The notes beneath the pieces are model-generated. The model was given only the letters and a program-made list of their open reading frames with translations, searched no databases and was not told the origin of the DNA. Of a stretch of DNA of 64,000 nt, positions 8,178 to 18,100 are shown in pieces (position 1 is the first letter of the stretch; every line of letters starts with the position of its first letter). Source of the DNA: an uncultured Steroidobacter sp. (GTDB taxonomy: Bacteria; Pseudomonadota; Gammaproteobacteria; Steroidobacterales; Steroidobacteraceae). The DNA lies in contig CALLKK010000009.1 of assembly GCA_938008435.1 (NCBI GenBank), positions 248,001 through 312,000 of the forward strand. The letters are read 5' to 3'. The translations under genes were made by a program, and so were the position numbers.

Positions 8178-10979
8178 TTAACGCCCACCGTAGCTGTAGC
8201 GGAAGCCGACCGTGAAGAACCGGCCCACTGCGCCAGCCTGGTGGAACGACGGGTTGTAGTTCACACCACCGTAGGTGTACGGATCGAACGGCGGCTCCTT
8301 GTTGAGGAGGTTGCTGATCGACAGATTGAATTCCAAGCTGTCGGTCGCGTGATAGGTGCCGTAGAAATCAACCGTGGTGAACGAATCCACCTTGCAGTTG
8401 TTCCACACGGTGCCGTCCGGATTGTAGACACCGCACACCTTGCCGTTGGGATCGGCCACGACGTACGCGCCTTCGAAGGTCGTCGTCGCCCAGCTGCCGT
8501 CCTCGAGGTCGACCAGGGTTTCACCCTTGTGATCGATCGCTTCCATCGAGCTCACGTAGTTCACCGCTGCCGTGAGCGAAAGCGGACCGCTCGACCAGGT
8601 CAGCTCCAGACGACCGCGATCCTGCGGCGTGCCGCTCGCCGAGCTCAGCACGTACGGGCCGTGCGTGCCGACGTACTCGTACTCTTCGCCGCCCGGAAGC
8701 TGACGCTCGTAGTTGAGCACGTGCGTCCAGACCAGGCCGGCGGACAGGCGTCCCGGACCGAGGTCCATGGCATAGCGCAAGTCGAAGTCGATGCCGTCCG
8801 TGTTCGTCTTGTTGGCGTTGACGAACGGCGCCGAGATCGTCGCGAGCTCGCCTTCGGTGTCGTAGTACAGGAACGAGTTCGGCAGCAGACCCGGGATCTG
8901 CGAGTTCGGCTCGCCGCGCACTGGCAGATCGCCGATGACGAGGGCCTGGTCGGCCGCCACGATCTCGTTCTCGCGCTTGATGCGGTAGTAGTCGATCGAG
9001 ACGTTCAGGTCGCGCAGCGGCTCCCAGATGATGCCGGCGGTGTAAGCCTTCGCTTCTTCCGGCTTCAGGTTCGGATTGCCGATCGTCAGGATGCCGATGT
9101 TCGTGAACCCGAACGACGAGCTGTTGCCCGCCTCGGCCGGGCCCGGAGCGCGGAACGCTTCCTGATACGTGCCACGCAACGCGAACTGCTGCACCGGCTG
9201 GAACTTGAAGCCGACCTTCGGGGTCGTCGAGTCGCCGTAGTCCGAGTAATGGTCGTAGCGCAGCGCCGCGTTGAGCTCGAGCATCTCGTGCACCGGCGCG
9301 TTCACTTCGACGTAACCGGCATAGACGTCACGATCCGCCGAGAAGCCGGAGTAACCGAGGCCGACGATGTCGCCGGTATCGGTGTAAGGCACCGGCGGCG
9401 TGTCGTTCTTCTCTTCGCGATACTCGGCGCCGACGGCGACGCCGAAACGGCCGCCAGGCAGATCGAACAGCTCGCCGGAAATGCGCGCATCGATGAGCTT
9501 GATCGAGCTCTCGGGCTTACGCGTCAGGGCCGGCGAAATCTCCGCGAGGAGCTCAGGCGAGTTGAGCGACGGGTCGATGCGGAATTCACCGCTGTCGAGC
9601 GCCGCCTGCAGCACCGGGTGACGAATGAAGCCATAGTTGGTGTCGGTCAGCTTGCTCTTGATGTAGCCGATGCCGACGTCCCACTCCCAGTTCGAGTTGA
9701 TCTCGCCCGTGATTCCCGCGATCGCACGATAAAGATCGGTTTCCTGACGGCCGTTACGTCCGCCGAGCATCGTGGTGAGCAGGCTGAGCGTACGGTCTTC
9801 AGCGAACGGATTGTCAGGATGTCCCGCAGGCAGAATCGTCGTATGCACGATCGGCGACGCGGGATCGGCAGGATTGAAGACGCCGCTGTCGTTCACGCTG
9901 CCTGGCGTGCCGATCGAGTACACCTCGGAGTTGAAGTAGCCGAGCTCGACGTAACCCTGCAGGGTGTCCGTGAAGTTGTAGGTGCCGCGCGTGAGGATAT
10001 TGAGGCGCTCGACCTGCGGCTGGATCTGCGAATAGCCGATCGTGTCGTACAAGCACAGGCCCGTGTCCCCGGAGATTTCAGGGCAGTCGAGCAGATTGAC
10101 GCGGTCGGTGATGTCGCCACCCGGCACGCGCACCGAACCGTACGGCGTCACGGCGCTGAACGCCGGCACGCCCGGCTCGAAGAAGCCGAAGCCCGCAAAC
10201 GGCACGGCGCCGCGACGATTGTCGAACCAGCCGTAGTCGCGCAGGTTGTTGGTGCCGAGGAAGCCGGTGCGGTTCGTGTGGAAGATCGCCTCTTCGCGCG
10301 AGGCCTCGGCCACGACGAACACGTTGTACTTGTCGTTGCCCGTACCGAAGGCCGTGTTCACGCGCCACGTGTCGCCGTCGTCGGCGTACGAGGTGCCCAT
10401 CGAGCCCCCGATCTCGAAGCCTTCGAAGTTGTCGCGCAGGATGATGTTGACCACGCCCGCGACCGCGTCCGAACCGTAGATGGCCGAACCGCCGTCCTTG
10501 AGCACTTCGACGCGCTCGACTGCCGACAGCGGAATCGAGTTGAGATCGACAAACGTACGCGTGCCGTCGTCAGCAAGACCATAGGTCGCCATGCGGCGGC
10601 CGTTGACGAGCACCAACGTCGAGTTCACACCGAGGCCGCGCAACGAAACGGCAGCCGAGCCCGCGGCGAAGCCCGAAGAGAACGCCGTCGGCAGCGTGCC
10701 TTGGTTGTCGGCCGGCACGATGCCGCGAATGACTTCAGCGATGTTCTGCCGACCGGTCCGCTCGATCTCATCGCGCGTAACGATCTGCACCGGCGAGGCC
10801 GTTTCCGTATCGGTGCGGCGAATGCGCGAACCCGTGACGATGATGACATCCGGTTCTTGGTCGGCGCCGGATGCAGGCGTTTCCTGCGCGTACACGCTGA
10901 CCGAGGCAACCGAAGCAATCGCACCGGCGAGCAGCGCGCCACGCACTGCGCGTCGTATGCGCGTATGAGTCAATGACAT
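8178..10979 (-). CDS. TonB-dependent receptor (first of two tandem paralogues)
   Basis: This is an outer-membrane gated channel of 933 aa for an unidentified ligand. A signal peptide ends near SVYAQE. A TonB-box-like segment PDVIIVTGSRIRR follows, then a plug domain (RDEIERTGRQNIAEVIRG, LVLVNGRRMATYG, VERVEVLKDGGSAIYGSDAV) and a 22-strand barrel with LRYDHYSDYG and LRGTYQEAFRAP. The start has an excellent GGAGGAG six bases upstream. The C-terminus is FTVGFRYSYGGR, three residues past the expected terminal aromatic. No SusD-like, siderophore or vitamin gene is adjacent, so the substrate cannot be assigned. Confidence 0.93.
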   Translation of the reverse strand: MSLTHTRIRRAVRGALLAGAIASVASVSVYAQETPASGADQEPDVIIVTGSRIRRTDTETASPVQIVTRDEIERTGRQNIAEVIRGIVPADNQGTLPTAFSSGFAAGSAAVSLRGLGVNSTLVLVNGRRMATYGLADDGTRTFVDLNSIPLSAVERVEVLKDGGSAIYGSDAVAGVVNIILRDNFEGFEIGGSMGTSYADDGDTWRVNTAFGTGNDKYNVFVVAEASREEAIFHTNRTGFLGTNNLRDYGWFDNRRGAVPFAGFGFFEPGVPAFSAVTPYGSVRVPGGDITDRVNLLDCPEISGDTGLCLYDTIGYSQIQPQVERLNILTRGTYNFTDTLQGYVELGYFNSEVYSIGTPGSVNDSGVFNPADPASPIVHTTILPAGHPDNPFAEDRTLSLLTTMLGGRNGRQETDLYRAIAGITGEINSNWEWDVGIGYIKSKLTDTNYGFIRHPVLQAALDSGEFRIDPSLNSPELLAEISPALTRKPESSIKLIDARISGELFDLPGGRFGVAVGAEYREEKNDTPPVPYTDTGDIVGLGYSGFSADRDVYAGYVEVNAPVHEMLELNAALRYDHYSDYGDSTTPKVGFKFQPVQQFALRGTYQEAFRAPGPAEAGNSSSFGFTNIGILTIGNPNLKPEEAKAYTAGIIWEPLRDLNVSIDYYRIKRENEIVAADQALVIGDLPVRGEPNSQIPGLLPNSFLYYDTEGELATISAPFVNANKTNTDGIDFDLRYAMDLGPGRLSAGLVWTHVLNYERQLPGGEEYEYVGTHGPYVLSSASGTPQDRGRLELTWSSGPLSLTAAVNYVSSMEAIDHKGETLVDLEDGSWATTTFEGAYVVADPNGKVCGVYNPDGTVWNNCKVDSFTTVDFYGTYHATDSLEFNLSISNLLNKEPPFDPYTYGGVNYNPSFHQAGAVGRFFTVGFRYSYGGR

Positions 10980-11437
10980 GGAACTCCTCCAAGAGGCTGG
11001 AAGCACGAAAGAGTTAGGGAACAAAACGTGGGACGTGATCGATCGCGAGGCGTGCGACACATGCGTTGCACGGAGAATACAAGTGCGTTACATGCAACGA
11101 AAGAGGGGTCTTACCTCATAATGCGAGGGAAAACCCCCTACATGACAAGATGTTAAAGACGTTGCTGCGGCACGAACCTAACAGCAACCGCGCAATTTGA
11201 GCGCCGCAGCAGCACAGATTTGCGAGAATGCAACAACACGGGGCAACTCGTAGGACGAATGCAGAGATTCCCCGTCAGCCGATCGTCCAAGACGCCGCAC
11301 TCGATGCCAACGCGCCGCGATCGCAGCGACGTTGCACGCGCACGCTGCATGACAAACCGCGATCAATCCTGAGGAGAGATGTTGTTGCGGAAACGCGCGG
11401 GAGAGCCACGAACGTGGAGACGCCGACAAACAAAAAA
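10980..11437. other. Intergenic region upstream of first TonB receptor
   Basis: This stretch holds the leader of the first receptor and the space behind the terminator of the second. On the minus strand TTGTCA and CATTAT are spaced about 19 nt apart (near 11120-11150), a weak promoter candidate. I see no convincing gene. Short open frames here lack ribosome-binding sites and family features. Confidence 0.4.
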
Positions 11438-11461
11438 GCGACTCCTCTTGCGAGGAGTCGC
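11438..11461 (-). terminator. Rho-independent terminator of second TonB receptor
   Basis: A 10-bp perfect stem (GCGACTCCTC, loop TTGC) is preceded on the plus strand by six A residues (11432-11437). These give a U-tract on the minus strand, 35 nt past the receptor stop. Confidence 0.9.
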
Positions 11462-11495
11462 CTTGTGCCTTCCAGGCGAGACCGAGGCCTCTTGG

Positions 11496-14400
11496 TTAGA
11501 AGTCGACCTTGACGCCCAAGCGGAAGTAACGACCCATGATGTTCGGGCCCTGCCAGGCCGGGTTGAACCCGAACAGGCTGTACGCCGCCGACGGATCGAA
11601 GTCAGGTTCGATGTCGAGGACGTTCAGGATATCCGCGAACACCGTGTAGGTGTCGTTGATCTTGTGCCGCACGGTCAGATCCAAGTTCCAGGTCGCCTTG
11701 CTCTTGCAGAGCACCGGCGTCCCGTCGACGTAGGTCTGCGTCGAGGCGTGGTTGGCCGCGTTGAACAAGCAGTCACCCTCGACGCCGCCGAAGTCGATCG
11801 ACGCCGTGTCGAGACCGCTCGTGTAGTACGTGGTCAACGTCACTGCCGTCGAGCCCCACCGGTTGTCGAACTCGACCGTGTTCTGCCACGCCGCACGGTA
11901 CTCAGGCGAGCCCGAGCAGGAGGTGATGTTGCAAGGACTCAAGGTGCCCGCGTAGCTGAGCGTCTCGCCTCCCTCGGTCTTGAGCTCGTACTTACGCAGC
12001 CAGGACAGCTCGAAGTAGCTGCGCACGTTGGTCGGGCCAAGCGGGAAGGTCAGCGTGGCGCCGAAGTCGATGCCGCTGACCGTCTGCTTGTCCTGATTGA
12101 CGTACGAGGACTCGATGAAGCCGAGCACCGGCAATGCACCCGGGAAAGCCGGGTCCGGGTTACCGGGGATCACATTGATGCCGGGGATGTTCACTACGCC
12201 GTTATTGGCGTAGTACTGCCGCTCGGCTTCCGAAGTGTCCGTCACGCCGGTGATCAGACCATCGACTTCGATCTGCCAGTAGTCGATCGTGAAGCTCAGA
12301 TTCGACAGCGGCTCGAAGACGATACCGAACGTGAACGACTGCGACTCCTCAGGATCGAGCTCCGGATTGCCGGTTTGCGTCAGACCCACGCTGTACTGTC
12401 CCGTTGCATAGGAGTTGTTGCCGTGGGCGGCGCAGAAATCCGGGAAGTCCGTGCAATTGACCTGACGCGTCACGTAGCCGGTCGTCGGCAGACCGAACGA
12501 TTCATTGAAGCTCGGAATGCGGAAACCCTCTGACCAGGTACCGCGCAGCGCCAGCTTCTCGACCGGCGTGAGCTTGAAACCGAGCTTCGGCGAGAAGTTC
12601 GACTGTCCCGTGGAGTACTCGTCGTAGCGGCCCGATGCCATGAGCTCGAGCTGATCGAGCACCGGCGCACTCACCTCGAAGAAGGCCGACTTCACATCGC
12701 GCGCACCCGACGTGCCCACCGCGTTGAGGCTGTAGTAGCGCGTGTACGGCGCGGAATCGTTTGCCGGATTGCCGCTAGGCGCATGCAGCGATTCCTCGCG
12801 ATAGGACACGCCTACGGCCGCCTGCAGCGGACCGCCCGGCAAGTCGAACAACTCCTTGCCGATCGTGCCCTGGATCTGCCACAAGCGCGATTTGTTGTCC
12901 GTCCTCTGGGTCGGCGAGATGTAATCCCACACGTCCTGCGGCGTCGCCTCGGGATCGGCGAAGTTGAACGTGCCGCGGGCGACCACATCCATGATCCGTT
13001 GCGGGATCAGATAGTTGCCCTGGCGACGCACGAGATCGACCTCGGAACCCGTGAGGTTGACCGAATAGCTCCAACCGTCTCCGAATTCACCCTCGAGGCC
13101 GAACACCGCGCGCAGCGTACGCGAGCTCGTGTCGACGGTGCGTCCGTACGGCGAACGCAGGAAAGCCTGCGCACGCAGCCCGTCAGCCGCATACGGGTTG
13201 TACGGGTTCAGCACACCGTTCGTTTCGTCACACCCGGTATTCAACCCGTCGACCGTGCCGACGCCCATCGAGCAAACGTAGACGGGCAAGATGACGTTGT
13301 AGTTGGGCATCCCAGACGGCCGCGGCGGCGTCGGCAAGCCGTTGAAGCCGATCGGCGTGAAGGAGGCGAACGTATCGGCCTGATAGAAGTTCGCCATTGC
13401 GTAGAACTGACTGCTGTCGCCGACATTGACCGTAAAGCGCATCGACAGACCCGCGCGGTCGATTTCCGGCTGCAGCATCTGATACGCACTCTGAATGTCG
13501 ATCTCGCAGACCGTCAGCGGCGAAGTGCTCGACATATCTGGCGTGATCGTCGTGGTCGGCCAATTGCGGCAGCCGGCCGACGGATTCAGATACTCGAAGC
13601 GCCCACTGCCCGTCGGCGCGCCGGTACCGTCGACGGCGCCCGTCACCGGACGAACCAGCGTCACACCCGGGATCGAGAGCAGACCGTTGAACGAGCCATT
13701 CTCGGCCGTCACGCCGTTCCAGTTGAGGTTCTCCATACAGCTGCCGCTCGGTCCGCACATCCGCGACCAATCGGTGCTGTTGAACGGATAGTCGCGGTCG
13801 CGCGCCCAGAGCGCATCCTGCCGCTGGAATTCGGCACTGATGTAAAAGTTGTAGCCGTCCGCGGCGAGGCTGCCGATACCCCACGTCGCGTCGATTCGAT
13901 ACTCGTCGCCGCCGCCGTGCTGCGAGAGACCGTACGAGCCGCCGAAGTGCAGCCCCTGAATTTCCTTCTTCGTGATGATGTTGACGACGCCGGCAATTGC
14001 GTCTGCACCGTACGTTGACGAAGCACCGTCGCGCAGGACTTCGATGCGCTCGATGATCGCGCTCGGAATCGTGTTGAGGTCGACGAAGTTGCGTTGACCG
14101 TCATCGGCCAGCGGATAGGGCGCCAGGCGCATGCCGTCGGCGATCGACAGGGTTGCCTGTACGGTCAGGCCGCGCAATGCAGGTGCATTCGCACCGCTCG
14201 CGAAGTTGAAGCCCGTGTTCCAGCCCGCTTGGATCGTGCCGGCGTTGTTCGCCGACAGGCGCTGGATCGCCTCCGACACGGTATTCAGACCTCGCTCTTC
14301 GAGCGCCTCGGCGCTGAGCACGGTGACCGGCGAGGGAGTTTCCAGATCCGTGCGGCGAAGGATCGAGCCGGTCACGATGATCGTGTCGATGTCGTCACGG

Positions 14401-14504
14401 TCCTGCGCACTGGCGAGGCCAGGACAGGACAGCGCGACGGTACTTGTCGCACCGACAAGTAAAACGCGCCTGACGGCCAGCGCGAGAGTCGTTCTCGTCA
14501 ACAT
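11496..14504 (-). CDS. TonB-dependent receptor (second tandem paralogue)
   Basis: This outer-membrane TonB-dependent transporter is 1002 aa. The start is set by AGGAGG seven bases upstream of an ATG followed by a signal peptide (LALAVRRVLLVG, cleavage near LASAQD). A TonB-box-like DTIIVTGSILRR follows. The plug parallels its neighbour (LETPSPVTVLSAEALEERG, RIEVLRDGASSTYGADAI), as does the barrel (GRYDEYSTGQSNFSPKLGFK, LRGTWSEGFRIPSF). It ends with RLGVKVDF, the proper terminal Phe. Both receptors share the same plug layout and look like diverged duplicates. It has many Cys residues in extracellular-loop regions. The ligand is unknown. Confidence 0.93.
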   Translation of the reverse strand: MLTRTTLALAVRRVLLVGATSTVALSCPGLASAQDRDDIDTIIVTGSILRRTDLETPSPVTVLSAEALEERGLNTVSEAIQRLSANNAGTIQAGWNTGFNFASGANAPALRGLTVQATLSIADGMRLAPYPLADDGQRNFVDLNTIPSAIIERIEVLRDGASSTYGADAIAGVVNIITKKEIQGLHFGGSYGLSQHGGGDEYRIDATWGIGSLAADGYNFYISAEFQRQDALWARDRDYPFNSTDWSRMCGPSGSCMENLNWNGVTAENGSFNGLLSIPGVTLVRPVTGAVDGTGAPTGSGRFEYLNPSAGCRNWPTTTITPDMSSTSPLTVCEIDIQSAYQMLQPEIDRAGLSMRFTVNVGDSSQFYAMANFYQADTFASFTPIGFNGLPTPPRPSGMPNYNVILPVYVCSMGVGTVDGLNTGCDETNGVLNPYNPYAADGLRAQAFLRSPYGRTVDTSSRTLRAVFGLEGEFGDGWSYSVNLTGSEVDLVRRQGNYLIPQRIMDVVARGTFNFADPEATPQDVWDYISPTQRTDNKSRLWQIQGTIGKELFDLPGGPLQAAVGVSYREESLHAPSGNPANDSAPYTRYYSLNAVGTSGARDVKSAFFEVSAPVLDQLELMASGRYDEYSTGQSNFSPKLGFKLTPVEKLALRGTWSEGFRIPSFNESFGLPTTGYVTRQVNCTDFPDFCAAHGNNSYATGQYSVGLTQTGNPELDPEESQSFTFGIVFEPLSNLSFTIDYWQIEVDGLITGVTDTSEAERQYYANNGVVNIPGINVIPGNPDPAFPGALPVLGFIESSYVNQDKQTVSGIDFGATLTFPLGPTNVRSYFELSWLRKYELKTEGGETLSYAGTLSPCNITSCSGSPEYRAAWQNTVEFDNRWGSTAVTLTTYYTSGLDTASIDFGGVEGDCLFNAANHASTQTYVDGTPVLCKSKATWNLDLTVRHKINDTYTVFADILNVLDIEPDFDPSAAYSLFGFNPAWQGPNIMGRYFRLGVKVDF

Positions 14505-15162
14505 GTGGTTCCTCCTGCGAGAGGGTTTTGCTTCATCAATTCGCGATCGCGAAGTCCCCAAGGGGACCTCCCCATTCGTGCCAGATGCTTGCAGCGAAAA
14601 TGCGACGGCGCCGCCTGATGACACTGCAAGCGTGGTATTGATCTTACAACCGCGAAATCGCCGCGCGATATGTGAAGTGCGCGAAAAAAACTACGTGACG
14701 ACAGCAAAAATGCTCAACAGGGCATAACGTTAGCGATGCATACAAACCCTCGACGGGCCGCTGGGGAGGCAACCGTTGTATACCGTGGCATCAAAACCAC
14801 AGCCCAAAACGGACCGAGGATGCACCAATAGCGAGCAATTTCTGCGCCGAGCGAAATCGGGTTGCACCGCGATTTCGCATTCCGAGAGAAAAGCCAACAG
14901 ACCTCGTCAGCTTGTATGCAATGAATACAGTCGGCGTTGACCGACGAAGCGCGCGCGTACATTGCGAGCCGCGCAATGACAGCAACGACTCAGGAGATAA
15001 GTGATTTCCGAATACAGGGTTTGCCTGAGCCCGATTTGCGCATTTTCTTTGCGATTCTGCGCAAACATCCCCTGAAGAAAGCGCGGGAGCCGCGCTGCCA
15101 TGAGACGATCGGCGCGGCCAAAGGCAAGACGACTCGGGGCTATGGAAGGAAGCCTCACCTCG
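14505..15162. other. Long intergenic region upstream of second TonB receptor
   Basis: These 658 nt contain the receptor leader and the end of the uvrA region. The base composition is visibly more AT-rich around 14640-14900. A perfect 8-bp palindrome TAACGTTA (14725-14732) lies about 220 nt upstream of the receptor start and could be an operator core. An open frame of 87 codons at 14937-15200 lacks a ribosome-binding site and family features, so I do not call it. Confidence 0.35.
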
Positions 15163-18100
15163 TCAGGCCGCCAATCTGCGCTGCGACAAAAACTCCTTGA
15201 GCGCCCGCGCCGTATGCGAGCGCTGTGCGCGGCGCAGTACATCTTCCGGCGGACCCTCTGCCACGACTCGGCCCCCTTGAGCGCCGCCCTCGGGACCGAG
15301 ATCGACGATCCAATCCGCTTCCGCGATGACATCGAGATCGTGCTCGATGACGACCACCGAATGACCGGCATCGACGAGCCGCTGCAATACGCGGATCAAC
15401 TTCTCGGTGTCTGCCATGTGCAAACCGACCGTCGGCTCATCCAACACATACAGCGTCGAGCGCTCGCTGCCGCCCTGCCGCATCCGCCTCGCATCCGGGC
15501 GCACTTTGGCAAGCTCGGTGACCAGCTTGATCCGCTGCGCCTCGCCGCCCGAGAGCGTCGGGCTTTGCTGTCCGAGCGTGAGATAACCGAGGCCGACGTC
15601 CTGCAGCAACCGCAGCGCATGATGAATGCGCGGATGTGCACTGAAGAACTCGGCGGCCTCATCGACGCTCATCATCAGCACTTCGCCGATGCTCTTGCCT
15701 TTGTAACGAATCGCGAGCGTGTCTTGATTGAAGCGCTGTCCCTTGCACGCATCGCACACGACGCGCACATCGGGCAGAAAGCTCATCTCGATCTTGCGCA
15801 GCCCCTGCCCTTCGCAGGCCTCGCAGCGACCGCCGGCCGTGTTGAATGAGAACCGCGAGGCGTCGTAGCCGCGCATGCGCGCTTCGTTCGTTTCGGCGAA
15901 CACGCGACGCACGTCGTCCCAGAATCCGATGTAAGTCGCAGGACACGAACGCGGCGTCTTGCCGATCGGCGTCTGGTCGACCTCGAGCACGCGGCCGACA
16001 CGCTCCCAGCCGTCGATGCGCGCACAGCCGCGCCAAGCGATCTTGCCGCGCCGCTTCGCGTGAAGCGCCGCAACCAGATTGTCGTGCAGGATGTCGCGCG
16101 CAACCGTCGACTTGCCGGATCCCGATACGCCCGTGATCACGACCAGCCGACCGAGCGGCACGCGAATATCCTCGTTGCGCAAGTTGTGCAGGGAGGCTCG
16201 GCGCACCACGAGTGCCGGCGTCTTCTTGTCCACGGGTCGGCGCGAGAACATCGGATGCTGTAGCGGCTGCGCCAACAATCGGCCGGTGATCGAATGCGGC
16301 GCCTTCTCGAGATCCTGCGCCGAGCCGACCGCAACGATCTGACCGCCGCGCGTACCCGCCCCCGGACCGAGATCGACGATGTAGTCGGCGCGACGAATCG
16401 TCTCTTCGTCGTGCTCGACGACGAGCAAGGAATTGCCCTTCGTTCTCAAGCGCTCGAGCGTATCGAGCAGCACGCGATTGTCGCGCGCGTGCAGACCGAT
16501 CGTCGGCTCATCCAAGATGTAGCAGACACCCTGCAGGTTCGAACCCAATTGCGCAGCCAAGCGAATCCGCTGTGCCTCACCGCCGGACAACGTCGGCGCG
16601 GCACGATCCAGCGTCAGATAACCGAGTCCGACATCTTCGAGGAACGCCAGACGCGCATTGATCTCGGTCAACACGTCGCGGGCAATGGCGAGCTCTCGAC
16701 CCTTCAGTTTGAGCGTGGCGAAGAGTTTGCGCGCATCGCTCACCGAGCGCGCGGTCAGCTCCGCGATCGACTGATTCCGAAAGCGCACGTGCCGCGCCAC
16801 TTCGTTGAGGCGCTGGCCGTTGCAATCGCTGCAGACCGGCGCTTCGTCCTCGTACCAGTCGTTCCACCAGATCTCCTCGCCCGTCTGCTCGGCGTCGAAG
16901 CCGCGCATCTTCAGTCCCGTGCCGAAGCAGCTCTCGCACCAGCCGTGCTTGGAGTTGAACGAGAACAGGCGCGGATCGAGATCGGCAAAGCTGCGCGCGC
17001 ACGACGGGCACGCACGGCGCGTCGAGAGAATCAAAGTGTCACCCGTGCCCGCGGCGCCCCCGCGCGAGCGGGCTGCACGCTTCTCTTGATCGCGAGCCTC
17101 GGCAACGACATGGACGACGCCCTTACCGTAGGCAAGCGCGCTCTCGAGCGCTCCACGCAGCGTCGCTTCGTGACGCGGCGAGACCTGGACCGCTGCGATC
17201 GGCAGCTCGATCGTGTGCTCCTGGAACCGACTCAAGCGCGGCCAAGGATGCGTCGGCACGAGCGCGCCATCGACGCGCAGATGCTTGAAGCCTTTCTTGG
17301 CCGCCCACGCAGCGAGATCCGTGTAATAACCCTTGCGCGCAACGACCAGCGGCGCGAGCAGCTCGATCGAGCGTCCACGAAACTCCTTCATGAGCCGTGC
17401 GGTGATCGCATCGAAGCTCTGCGGCTCGATCGGCACATCGCATTGCGGACAGTATTGAGTTCCGAGCTTGACGTAGAGCAGCCGCAAGAAGTGATAAATC
17501 TCGGTCAGTGTCGCCACGGTGCTCTTGCGTCCGCCGCGGCTCGTCCGCTGCTCGATCGCGACCGTCGGCGGAATACCGAAGACCGCATCCACGTCGGGCT
17601 TTGCCGCGGGCTGCACGAACTGGCGCGCATAGGCATTGAGCGATTCGAGATAGCGACGCTGTCCTTCGCCGAACACGATGTCGAAGGCGAGCGTCGACTT
17701 GCCTGAGCCCGACACGCCGGTGACGACGACGAACTTGTCGCGCGGTAACGAGACGTCGATGTTCTTGAGGTTGTGCTCGCGGGCTCCGTGAATGCGGATC
17801 GAGGAGTCACCTACAGCCTGACGACTGGAGGCTGGAGGCTGGAGGGCGACACGCTTGGCCGCCGTTGATGGCGCTTGCTCATCGCGGGCGAGCGGCGCGC
17901 TCGCGGCTTGGGGCCGCCACGGCTCTGCGTACATTTCGCGTAGCGCGCGTCCGGTATGCGATCGTTCGTGCTGCATGAGCTCACTCGGCGTAGCGCATGC
18001 GACGATCTCGCCGCCGGCCTCGCCGCCTTCCGGCCCAAGGTCGATGAGCCAATCCGCAGCGCGAATCACATCGAGGTTGTGTTCGATGACGAGCACGGAA

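Noticed and set aside
8241..10976. Long open frame antisense to the first TonB receptor
   Set aside because: Shadow frame; the minus strand holds a complete receptor with signal peptide and Shine-Dalgarno.
14725..14732. TAACGTTA palindrome as a LacI-type operator
   Set aside because: Only 8 bp and without flanking symmetry or an adjacent regulator gene.
14937..15200. Open frame of 87 codons in the intergenic region
   Set aside because: No ribosome-binding site, no family features, and it runs into the uvrA end on the opposite strand.
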